Assembly (NCBI GenBank): GCA_049602155.1 | Contig: JBMYRH010000001.1 | Location: 413,030 to 477,029, forward strand | Reading direction: 5' to 3' | DNA: 64,000 nt | From: JBMYRH01 sp049602155 | Lineage (GTDB): Bacteria; Myxococcota_A; UBA9042; PHBI01; JBMYRH01 | Shown: one piece after another, positions 17,155 to 24,927 of the stretch | How positions within the stretch are numbered: position 1 is the stretch's first letter | Layout of the letters: each line of letters starts with the position of its first letter | Position numbers and translations under genes: made by a program | The notes under the pieces: generated by a model | Seen by the model: only the letters and a program-made list of their open reading frames with translations | What the model was told of the DNA's origin: nothing | Database searches by the model: none

Positions 17155-19146
17155 ATGAGCGACGTTGACACCCTGAACGCCAAGCTGAAGCCAGGCGACG
17201 CACTCGCCAACGGCAAGTATGTCGTGACCGGACGTATCGGAGCCGGGGCCATGGGCACCGTCTACGCAGGCGAGCACCGTGCCCTCAAGCGCAAGGTCGC
17301 CATCAAGGTGATGCGCCCTGAGGTCTTCGAGAATAAACCGAAGGCGGCGAAGCGCTTTCAGCGAGAGGCCCGCGCCGCGGCGCAGTTGGACCATCGTCAC
17401 AGTGTCCGCGTCCTCGACTTCGGGAGCGAGGGCCCGCTTCACTACTTGGTCATGGAGTACGTCGAGGGCCGCCCCCTCGACCGCGTCATCGCTGAGGACG
17501 GCCCGATGTCGTCGGACCGCGCAGCGAGGCTCGTCGCCCAGGTTTGTGGCGCGCTGAGTAAGGCGCACGGTGAGGGGACCATTCACCGTGATCTGAAGCC
17601 TCAGAACATCTTGTTGCTCAACTCGACCGATGACGAGGGCTTCCCCGTCGAAGAGGTCAAGGTCTGCGACTTCGGGATCGCGAAGGTCAGCTGGAGCGAA
17701 CCTGACGACGGAGAGGAGGCGCTCACGGAGGCCGGGCGGGTCATCGGGACGCCCCAATATATGTCGCCAGAGCAATGCCAAGCGGAAGAGGTTGACCACA
17801 GGTCGGACCTCTACAGCGTCGGCTGCGTGATGTACTTCCTCGTCGCGGGTCAGCACGCCTTCTCCGGCCCTACCCCCCTGACGACCATGCTCATGCACAT
17901 TCAGGAGCCCGCCCCGGCTCCGAGTCACGTGAACCCAGAGGTGGACGCGCGCTTTGAGCAGCTTGTCCTCTGGGCGATGCAAAAAGAGCCGGATAAGCGC
18001 CCTCTGAGCGCAGGAGAGCTGAAGCGGTACCTCTACGAGATCACGGGCCAAGAGAGCAGCCAGGGAGAGATCCCTGCGACCCAACCTGCCCCGAAGCTCA
18101 GCGGGCGCCCAGCCCATCAAGCAGACGCCGACTCCAGCGATGGCACAACGCCCACTCCCAGCGAAAGCGCAGCGGCCAACGCGCCTGTGGACGACACTGC
18201 TCCGTCGTCGATGGCGGCACAACGAGGCCTCATGCCCGCCATCGCGCTGCTCTGTGCGGCGCTCTTGCTCAGCGTCGCGGTCTTCGCACTCTCCGGAGGA
18301 CAAGAGAGCGATGAGACGAACGCAGAGGCGGCAACCCCTACCGCCGTGGCCCCTGCGTCACCCGAACCAGCGAAGACCGTCGCGACCCCGGACACGGAGA
18401 CCAGGGCGCCCGAAGTGAAGAACGAGGCCGCCGCTCCCCCCAGCAAAGACGCTGAGCCCACGCCGAAGCCGCCTAAGGCAGAGGCGAAGGCAGCCACCGC
18501 CAAGCCGACGGCGCCCGCAGTGTCTAGCGCTGCCAACACCGAAGACGTGAGCAAGCCGACGCACACCCCGCCAGCCAGGAAGCCGAAGCGTGCGAAGCCT
18601 ACGAAGGCTAAGTCGACCGGACCATCCAAGGACGAGAAGCCCGGCCCGTCGACCGCGAGCAAGCCCACCGTTCGAGAGGTCACTTCGCGGCCGGAGCCCC
18701 CCACCCCGAAGGCGCCCATTCAACCCGAGCCTGTCGCTAAGGCGCCCTCCGCACCGGTCATCGTCACCCCCAAGGCGCCGACAAACCCGCCCTCAAAAGC
18801 TGGCCTCAAGAGCTTCAAGGCGTCGGTCCGTATCAGCGGCGTCACGGTCCGTGGGTCGCTACCAAAGTCAGTGATCGTGAAAGCAGCAAAGCGCCTCAGA
18901 GGTGAATTCGCCAAGTGCTACGCGACGTCTTCGAGGGGCGCCAGCCAGACCCCTGTAGCTAAGCTGACGGTCAAGGCGACCATCGACGTCGATGGGCGCG
19001 CCCGCAGGGTTCGCGTCAGCGCCTCACGCCTGCCGGGCCTGAGCAAGTGTGTCAAAGCCCGAGCAAAGCGACTCCGAAGTGGGACGCCCCCTGACACTGG
19101 CACGGTGGAGACAAGCTTCGAGGTGCAATTTGTCCCAAAGAGCTAG
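17155..19146 (+). CDS. Transmembrane Ser/Thr protein kinase with AgmX/PglI-like C-terminal domain
   Basis: About 663 residues. The N-terminal 280 form a complete eukaryote-like kinase: Gly loop GRIGAGAMGTVYAG, catalytic Lys in VAIKVM, HRDLKPQN near residue 143, DFG near 172 and the GTPQYMSPEQC activation segment, so it should be active. One membrane helix follows (about 360-382, IALLCAALLLSVAVFAL), then a long Pro/Ala/Lys-rich linker crossing the periplasm and a C-terminal domain of about 110 residues with paired Cys (FAKCYATS, LSKCVKAR) like the AgmX/PglI domain of myxobacterial envelope proteins. ATG 17155 was chosen over a longer frame. It starts an overlapping four-gene operon. Confidence 0.92.
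   Translation: MSDVDTLNAKLKPGDALANGKYVVTGRIGAGAMGTVYAGEHRALKRKVAIKVMRPEVFENKPKAAKRFQREARAAAQLDHRHSVRVLDFGSEGPLHYLVMEYVEGRPLDRVIAEDGPMSSDRAARLVAQVCGALSKAHGEGTIHRDLKPQNILLLNSTDDEGFPVEEVKVCDFGIAKVSWSEPDDGEEALTEAGRVIGTPQYMSPEQCQAEEVDHRSDLYSVGCVMYFLVAGQHAFSGPTPLTTMLMHIQEPAPAPSHVNPEVDARFEQLVLWAMQKEPDKRPLSAGELKRYLYEITGQESSQGEIPATQPAPKLSGRPAHQADADSSDGTTPTPSESAAANAPVDDTAPSSMAAQRGLMPAIALLCAALLLSVAVFALSGGQESDETNAEAATPTAVAPASPEPAKTVATPDTETRAPEVKNEAAAPPSKDAEPTPKPPKAEAKAATAKPTAPAVSSAANTEDVSKPTHTPPARKPKRAKPTKAKSTGPSKDEKPGPSTASKPTVREVTSRPEPPTPKAPIQPEPVAKAPSAPVIVTPKAPTNPPSKAGLKSFKASVRISGVTVRGSLPKSVIVKAAKRLRGEFAKCYATSSRGASQTPVAKLTVKATIDVDGRARRVRVSASRLPGLSKCVKARAKRLRSGTPPDTGTVETSFEVQFVPKS
19120..19123 (+). promoter_or_regulatory. 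Ribosome binding site for a TTG start inside the kinase gene
   Basis: GAGG lies 6 nt before TTG 19130, within the last 30 bases of the kinase frame. It selects a start that gives a compact lipoprotein signal peptide, which the longer GTG start at 19049 would not. Confidence 0.55.
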
Positions 19147-20329
19147 CGCACTGGCCGCCATCTGTCTGCTCATGAGCAGCTGCCTAGGCCCCCAAACGTC
19201 CGACGACTTACCGGTCGTCAGCACCACCTACCCCGCCGTCGAAGACATCCCCGCGCTAGAGAGCGTGCCGGCCCTTGAGTATCAATTGCTCACCCATCAA
19301 GGGTTTGAACCGGGGCTCATTCCACTCCGGATGGGCTTCGTGGACGGCGAGCCCTCGCCCTACTGGGACTTTGGCCCCGGCACCACGCTGCTAGCCCCCG
19401 TCTATTTGCTCGTCACCGACATCGCTCAAGACGGCTCCAGCTTCACGCCGCTCCCCGACCACCCGGTCCTCTTCGGCGTCATCCCGGGTCAGTTCGGCTA
19501 CACCCCCTTATGGCAGGTGGTGCTGGTCCCGATCACGTCGGCCTACTCCCTCGAGCGGATCACCTCGGTGGGGGCGCTACAGGCGGCGCGTGACGAGGGC
19601 CTCGTCGGCGACTTCGTCGACCTGCCCATCGCCGTCGACTGCCCGATTGTACACCGTGACACCAGGTTAGAGGACCGCGACGGCGAGCGCACCCCGAAGA
19701 CCGCCTATTGGGAGGGGTACAAGATCGGGTACTACGACCTCGGGTTCGCCATCGTCGATGTGGAGAAGTCGACAGGAACCGAGGACGCCTTCTACGCGTT
19801 GCGCAGAGAGGGCGGAGAGCCCCTCGACGAGAGCGTGCGCGGCGTCGATATGAACGGAGATGGCGACCTGCTCGACAGCAACCACGTGTTCACCTCGCGG
19901 CCGGGCGATCCGACCTACACTCCGATGGTGCGGGCCACCGAGGTCGTCGTCACCGGTGAGACGATCTCGGTCGACACCCCTGAGGAAGAGCCTGACGTGC
20001 AGGGCCTCTCCGACCTCTTCGACGATGAAGGGCTCCCCCGACCCGAGCGCGTCGTCGCCCTCTACCCGACGTCATCGCTCCGTTACCTCCCGCGTGCGCC
20101 CCCCGTCGCCGATGCCCCCCCTGAGGCGACCGCTGACGATGAGGAGAGCTCAGATGGCGGTGACGCGACGGGATCGGACGACACCGACGCCACAGAGGCG
20201 GACAGCGCAGACGCGACAAGCTCAAGTGACGTGGACACCACCGAGGCGCCAATTGACGCAGCGGAGACAGGCTCAGCGCCCTCAACCGACGTCGAACCAG
20301 GCCCTGAACCTGAGGGGGACACCGAATGA
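19130..20329 (+). CDS. Lipoprotein of unknown function with acidic tail
   Basis: About 399 residues from TTG 19130, overlapping the kinase by 17 bp. The start gives MSQRASALAAICLLMSSC, a short lipoprotein signal with Cys at about 18. The folded part (about residues 30-310) includes GFVDGEPSPYWDFGPG, a FGYTPLWQVVLVPI stretch and scattered aromatic residues; a family name is not recognised. The last 70 residues are nearly all Asp, Glu, Ala, Thr and Ser. The stop overlaps the next gene by 4 bp (ATGA). Tight overlap with kinase, cytochrome-like and porin-like genes suggests a shared envelope function, possibly redox or transport. Confidence 0.85.
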   Translation: MSQRASALAAICLLMSSCLGPQTSDDLPVVSTTYPAVEDIPALESVPALEYQLLTHQGFEPGLIPLRMGFVDGEPSPYWDFGPGTTLLAPVYLLVTDIAQDGSSFTPLPDHPVLFGVIPGQFGYTPLWQVVLVPITSAYSLERITSVGALQAARDEGLVGDFVDLPIAVDCPIVHRDTRLEDRDGERTPKTAYWEGYKIGYYDLGFAIVDVEKSTGTEDAFYALRREGGEPLDESVRGVDMNGDGDLLDSNHVFTSRPGDPTYTPMVRATEVVVTGETISVDTPEEEPDVQGLSDLFDDEGLPRPERVVALYPTSSLRYLPRAPPVADAPPEATADDEESSDGGDATGSDDTDATEADSADATSSSDVDTTEAPIDAAETGSAPSTDVEPGPEPEGDTE

Positions 20330-20784
20330 AGCGCGCATTCCTCGGGGCGGCTCTAGCGGGGTGCATCGCGGTGCTCATGGGCGGCTGCATGGATCCGGAC
20401 GTCGGGCCGCTCCAGGTCCCCTTCTGCACCAACGTCGACACCGACCCAGACGTCAGCGTGAGCTTCACAGAGGATGTCTTACCCCTGATGCATCGCTCTG
20501 TGGGCGGGTGCATGGGCTGCCACGACCCCACCATTGGCGACGCCGTGGGGGTCGCTGTCAGTGGGCTCGACCTCCGCACGTTCAACTCACTAATGGCTGG
20601 CGGCGCCAACAGCGCGAGCACCATCGTCGTCCCTGGTGCCCCGTGTGACAGCGTCCTCTACCGGAAGCTGACGACCGCGCCAGGCTCCGGGGCGCGTATG
20701 CCCAAGAACGGCCCCCCGTTCTTCACCCCCGATGAGCTAATGCTCGTCCATGACTGGATCGCGGAGGGTGGCCTTGAAGACTAA
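20326..20784 (+). CDS. Mono-haem c-type cytochrome-like lipoprotein
   Basis: A 152-residue lipoprotein. MKRAFLGAALAGCIAVLMGGC provides a lipobox ending MGGC, and GGCMGCHDP supplies one CxxCH haem site near residue 65. A later stretch GARMPKNGPPFFTPDELM resembles the Met-Pro region that supplies the sixth ligand in Planctomycete-type cytochrome c domains. A periplasmic, lipid-anchored electron carrier is the likely role. It overlaps the preceding gene by 4 bp and the following porin-like gene by about 11 bp. Confidence 0.85.
   Translation: MKRAFLGAALAGCIAVLMGGCMDPDVGPLQVPFCTNVDTDPDVSVSFTEDVLPLMHRSVGGCMGCHDPTIGDAVGVAVSGLDLRTFNSLMAGGANSASTIVVPGAPCDSVLYRKLTTAPGSGARMPKNGPPFFTPDELMLVHDWIAEGGLED
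20763..20767 (+). promoter_or_regulatory. Ribosome binding site for the TTG start of the porin-like gene
   Basis: GGAGG lies 6 nt before TTG 20774, inside the end of the cytochrome gene. The ATG at 20750 lacks such a site, so the TTG is preferred. Confidence 0.5.
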
Positions 20785-21928
20785 CCCGTACATTGTCCGG
20801 GCAGCCCTCGCGCTCGTGGTCCTCCTTGTTGGCCTCACTGGGGCGGCCGTCGCGGTTGACCATCACTTCGCCGGCTCGGCGCAGCTCGACTACCTCGTCG
20901 TCCCCACACGAGACGATGGCCGAACGATCACCCTCGATGGGTTCACAGGGGAGCTCTCTCTCAAGCTCACGGCGGACGTCACCGAGGAGGTCTCCGTCCA
21001 CGTCAAGACCTGCTACGGATGCCATGGCTTTGAGATCGGCATGTCCTTCGTCGACGTGAGCCTCCATGACGCCCTGACCTTCCGCGTGGGGCGCTTCAGT
21101 CCGTCCTTCGGCGACTTCCCCGTCCGCCATGACCCCGCCAATCACCGCACCAGTGACAAGCCGCTGCCCTACGATATGGGGCGCATGTTGCGGCTCCGCG
21201 ACTGGAACATGAGCGTCTTGCCCGCCCCCTACGTCGACAACGGCATCGAGGTTCGGGGGCATCACTACGGTGAGGTCGTCGACTTCGAGTACGCCGTCAG
21301 CGTCTTCGGCGGCCTCCGTGGTAGCCGAGGGGCGATGGACGTCGACTTTATCCAGAGCCGCTCAGGCAACCTCTACTACGTCGACAACAACTCTCAACCC
21401 AGCTTTGGAGGCCGGTTGGCTGTCGGGTTCACCCTCGGCGACGCAGGGACGCTTAAGCTCGGCGCCTCGGGGATGTACGGGACCTACGATCCCGACAATG
21501 AGCTGGACTACTTGCTCTTCGGTGGTGACCTAAGCCTCCACCTGGACAGCTTCAGCCTACGCGCCGAGTACCTCATTCGGCGCACAAAGATGACCCTCGG
21601 AGAGTCACCCGAGGAGACCTTCCACTACGGACCAGGGGCCGACGGTGTCTACGATCCCTATTTCCTCAAAGACGGCTGGTACCTTGAGACCGAGTACAAC
21701 GTCGCCCAAGACTGGACGCTCGTCGGTCGCTTCGACGGGATGCGGCGCCTCGGCAATGTCCCCGTCGGCAGCCCTCTGCGAAAGAACAGCCTGGTGTTCC
21801 GCTACACCCTCGGCGTCCATTGGCGGGCCCACACTCACGTCAGCATGAAGCTCTCGAGTGAGCTCTATGACTTCAGCGACTTTGCCGATGAGGCGGCCAT
21901 CCACCTCGGCGTCGTGGGTAGGTTCTAG
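20774..21928 (+). CDS. Porin-like outer-membrane beta-barrel with a CxxCH motif
   Basis: About 384 residues from TTG 20774. A signal peptide (IVRAALALVVLLVGLTGAAVA) is followed by alternating hydrophobic and polar strands with many aromatic residues, ending GVVGRF; a terminal Phe is typical of outer-membrane barrels. The unusual feature is TCYGCHGFEIG about 75 residues in, a CxxCH motif that could bind haem covalently, placed just before a strand-turn segment rich in conserved-looking residues (VRHDPANHRTSDKPLPYD). Encoded directly after a mono-haem lipoprotein, it may pass electrons across the outer membrane or be a porin with a structural haem; neither is shown. Confidence 0.8.
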   Translation: MKTNPYIVRAALALVVLLVGLTGAAVAVDHHFAGSAQLDYLVVPTRDDGRTITLDGFTGELSLKLTADVTEEVSVHVKTCYGCHGFEIGMSFVDVSLHDALTFRVGRFSPSFGDFPVRHDPANHRTSDKPLPYDMGRMLRLRDWNMSVLPAPYVDNGIEVRGHHYGEVVDFEYAVSVFGGLRGSRGAMDVDFIQSRSGNLYYVDNNSQPSFGGRLAVGFTLGDAGTLKLGASGMYGTYDPDNELDYLLFGGDLSLHLDSFSLRAEYLIRRTKMTLGESPEETFHYGPGADGVYDPYFLKDGWYLETEYNVAQDWTLVGRFDGMRRLGNVPVGSPLRKNSLVFRYTLGVHWRAHTHVSMKLSSELYDFSDFADEAAIHLGVVGRF

Positions 21929-22023
21929 CCACCGACTCGCCCGCGGGGGACCGGATAGCGACGGCACCAACCCGCGCTCCAAGGGTCGACGAGTGTCCAC
22001 GCGGGTTCAAGTGCCGCCTGCGT

Positions 22024-22046
22024 CACTCCCCAGCGCCGACGGAGTG
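22024..22046. terminator. Hairpin between convergent porin and hydrolase genes
   Basis: CACTCC and GGAGTG form a 6-bp stem around an 11-nt loop in the 128-bp gap between the convergent stops at 21928 and 22057. It could terminate either strand. There is no T-tract, so this is weak. Confidence 0.25.
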
Positions 22047-22056
22047 GGCGAGTCAG

Positions 22057-23136
22057 TCACTGAGCCATCGGCCACACGCGCCCGGCGAGGACCTCGAGCA
22101 CGCGCTCAGGGGCCTCAAGCAGCGGCCAATGTCCTACCCCATCGAGCTTCACCAGCGTCTTTCCCTGTCGTGCATCCAATGCCTCGTAGTAGGCCTGAAC
22201 ATCAGCCAGCGGGGCGCGCTGGTCCGCCTCCCCGACGATAAAGAACACCGGCACGTTGACCGTCGGCATTTGACGCTTCAATGCGCTTCGGCTGAGGGCG
22301 GGCCACAGCTGGGACATCGCATACGCCTCCCCCTGTTCAGCGAGCTCCATGCGGAGCTTCCGTGCTGCCGGAGCATTCGCCTCTATCCCCCGCATCAGCT
22401 CTGCCGCATCGACCCCGGGTACCGTCCCCCCCCACCGGTCGAGCCAGGTCCAGAGCGTCTTCACTGCCGACGGCTCAAGCTCGGGAGACCATGGCGGCTT
22501 GCCCAGCGGCTGTAGGGCCATCAACCCGTCGACATCTTGCCGGTCATGCGCTCGCCCTAGCGCCCACTGGTAGCCATGCGCCAGGGCCGCCTGCATGTCG
22601 ACGATAGGCGCCAATAAAACCACCGCGTAGAAGGCCTCCGGGTGACGCTCAGCCGCCTGAAGCGCAGGGAGCGCGGCCACGCCCTCGGCGACCAACACCA
22701 CGCGCTCCCTCTCGAACCAATTCGAGAGGAGCCCCGCGAGCTCAACCGTGTCATTGACCAAGCGCTCAAGGCTCAATGGGAAGTCTTCAAGGGCATCGGT
22801 AAACGACCGCTGCGTCCCGCGCTGGTCCCAATGCGCCACCACAAAGTGACGCTCTAGGCTCGCCGCGTACACATGGGCGCTTGGGAGCGCCGAGCGCCCC
22901 GGCCCACCGTGCAGGTAAAGCATCACGGGCTGGGTGTCCGTCCGCCCGGAGATGTCGAGGTGCTGCGGTGTCTCACCAAGGCTCACCGCCTGCCCCATCA
23001 CGACGTGCCCGTTGGTCTCCAACGTGAAGGGTCGATTGGTCTGAATCTTCCCGCTGGCCCTGGGCGTATGGCACCCCGACACGATGCACGACAGCACCGC
23101 CAGAGCCAGAGCCGCCGCTAGACGCGCTCCCTTCAT
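22057..23136 (-). CDS. Alpha/beta-hydrolase-fold lipoprotein lacking the nucleophile Ser
   Basis: A 359-residue lipoprotein (lipobox IVSGC) of the proline-iminopeptidase-like S33 family. The oxyanion motif HGGPG and WDQRGT are present, as are the Asp (VGEADQRAP) and His (DGVGHWPLLEAPE) of the triad. Where the nucleophile elbow should read G-x-S-x-G, the protein has VAEGVAAL: the Ser position is Gly, read directly from the codons GTC GCC GAG GGC GTG. It is therefore probably not a Ser hydrolase and may act as a binding protein. It overlaps the upstream gene by 4 bp. Confidence 0.85.
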   Translation of the reverse strand: MKGARLAAALALAVLSCIVSGCHTPRASGKIQTNRPFTLETNGHVVMGQAVSLGETPQHLDISGRTDTQPVMLYLHGGPGRSALPSAHVYAASLERHFVVAHWDQRGTQRSFTDALEDFPLSLERLVNDTVELAGLLSNWFERERVVLVAEGVAALPALQAAERHPEAFYAVVLLAPIVDMQAALAHGYQWALGRAHDRQDVDGLMALQPLGKPPWSPELEPSAVKTLWTWLDRWGGTVPGVDAAELMRGIEANAPAARKLRMELAEQGEAYAMSQLWPALSRSALKRQMPTVNVPVFFIVGEADQRAPLADVQAYYEALDARQGKTLVKLDGVGHWPLLEAPERVLEVLAGRVWPMAQ

Positions 23137-24857
23137 GGAACCGCAGGGTCCGCCGGCGCCTTGCCTTGACCCGGTGTCGGGGGCGGAGTCGGGGCCACAT
23201 CTTGAGGCACCGCAGCGCCGCCGCGCGGCGTCCCGCCAGTCGGCATCGGCGTTTGGCGCTTGGCCGGAGGGGCCGGAGGCAAGAGCTCTCCCCCGGGCGC
23301 CCCAGTGCTGACCGGCGTGGGGGCCGGCGGAGCCGCGTTGGGATCCAGGGCCGGGCGCGCTGGAGGCGCCGCTGGGGACGTCTTCACCAGCTCGCTCTCG
23401 CCCGCTTTACAGATCCAGCGGAAGATGCGGTTCAACGAGCCATCAAGGCGCGCCGCTGCGTCCAAGGGGACATCGTCCCGGATGCGCGCCCACATGCGGA
23501 CCATGTCCACTGCGCGGCGTTGAATGATGTCGACATCGACGGCGCGCGCGCCACCTAGACCCTCTCCGCGGCATGTGGGGCCCTTCCCCGCGTTGTCGAC
23601 GGTCATGCAGTAGAGCGTGGGGTCGGTGATCGCCTCGGGCGGGTTAGGGCTCGCGTGGGCCACGGCCTCGGCGATGACCTGCAGGATGTTGGCGGCATCA
23701 GAGAGGTCGCGGAAGGCCGTCGCGACCAACAAGCGCTTGGCGGTAAGCCGCTTCACCGCCTTGTTGAAGGCGGGCTCGAAGAGGTCGCTCATCGTTAACT
23801 CAACCGGCACAAAGCCTGTCGGTGTGCGGAGGTATCGAAGGGGGATCGGGTAAGGCATCGTCCGCTTCACAGCGCTGAAGACGCTGAGCCCCGACGCGTC
23901 GACGGTCGTAAGCTTCTCCTGCAAGCCGACAAAGGACAGGTCCAAGGCGCCGTCGCCGTTATGGTCGCGAAAGCGGGGCTCATAGGTCAGGTAGCGGTTG
24001 CGCATCAGGACGGGCTCCGGGCTGAGCCCGGTGTAGACGTCGATAGGCAAGAGCGCCAAGCGCGTCATGCCCCGCTCGGCGTCCAGAGCGATGATGGTCA
24101 TCCTGTCCACCGTCTGACAGAGCGCACCTGGGTCGACGCAGCCCTGGCGTTCGCGGGCGCTCACGAGGACGTACTGACTCCCAACCGCCTGCAGGCGAGG
24201 CTTGGGATAGAGCGCCTTACTCCCGCAATCAAAGGGGGCATCACAGGTGGGGGGGCCGTCGAGCAGCGCGTGAACGCGGTAGGCTTGTTTGCCGCGATCC
24301 CAGCGATAGATGCGCAAGTCGAGGCGCGCCGAACGGTAGGCTTTCCACGCCTTGAGCGTCTCAGCCTGAGGCTGAAATCGCGTCGCTTCATCAGGGTCAA
24401 GGCCCGCCCAAACCAGCGCGACAACGTCGTGAGGCGCGTCACCGGGGAGCGCAATCGTCGCTTGAATGCGCTCGGTCGCTTCTACCTCAAGGGTAAGCTC
24501 CCCGACGGGGACCTTCAAACGCGGCGTCTCCTGAAAGGCCCCGGGGCTGATCTCAGCGATCGGGCCGGGGGCCCAGGTCAGCTCGGCCTCCCAGGAGAGC
24601 TCGGCGCGCGCAAGCGGCGTGTCTGGGAGTTCGCCCTCGAACTCACTCGCGAGGAAGTCTCGTGCGGCTTCACAGGTCTCGATGACCCGCACCTCCGGGG
24701 CCGCGGCGACGGAGGGGGCCGGGGTCGGGGCAGCCGACGGCGGTGTGGTCTTCGCGACCGGCGGAGGGGGCGCTGGGGCGTCGCGGGTCATCCACCACCC
24801 ACCAACGACCAGGCCAACCACAGCCACGACAGCGGCGATCTTTTGCGTCTGAGTCAT
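23133..24857 (-). CDS. Membrane-anchored hypothetical protein with Pro-rich tail
   Basis: About 574 residues from ATG 24857 (GAGG 5 nt upstream). One N-terminal membrane helix (IAAVVAVVGLVVGGWWM) anchors it, followed by an Ala/Pro/Thr-rich linker. The folded part contains paired Cys (TCDAPFDCG, GCVDPGALC) and a short calcium-loop-like DHNGDGALDLSF; the last 90 residues are Pro/Ala/Gly-rich. No enzyme family is recognised. The stop overlaps the hydrolase-like gene by 4 bp, so the two products are made together and may interact. Confidence 0.85.
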   Translation of the reverse strand: MTQTQKIAAVVAVVGLVVGGWWMTRDAPAPPPPVAKTTPPSAAPTPAPSVAAAPEVRVIETCEAARDFLASEFEGELPDTPLARAELSWEAELTWAPGPIAEISPGAFQETPRLKVPVGELTLEVEATERIQATIALPGDAPHDVVALVWAGLDPDEATRFQPQAETLKAWKAYRSARLDLRIYRWDRGKQAYRVHALLDGPPTCDAPFDCGSKALYPKPRLQAVGSQYVLVSARERQGCVDPGALCQTVDRMTIIALDAERGMTRLALLPIDVYTGLSPEPVLMRNRYLTYEPRFRDHNGDGALDLSFVGLQEKLTTVDASGLSVFSAVKRTMPYPIPLRYLRTPTGFVPVELTMSDLFEPAFNKAVKRLTAKRLLVATAFRDLSDAANILQVIAEAVAHASPNPPEAITDPTLYCMTVDNAGKGPTCRGEGLGGARAVDVDIIQRRAVDMVRMWARIRDDVPLDAAARLDGSLNRIFRWICKAGESELVKTSPAAPPARPALDPNAAPPAPTPVSTGAPGGELLPPAPPAKRQTPMPTGGTPRGGAAVPQDVAPTPPPTPGQGKAPADPAVP

Positions 24858-24927
24858 GCGCACCTCGTCAGAGCGCGGAGCATAACGCAGTTGCTCGCGA
24901 CACGCTCAACACTTGTCAGGTCGCGCG

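Noticed and set aside
17131..18303. 390-residue minus-strand ORF opposite the Ser/Thr kinase
   Set aside because: It shadows a complete kinase domain with all catalytic motifs; its own translation shows no family and unnatural composition.
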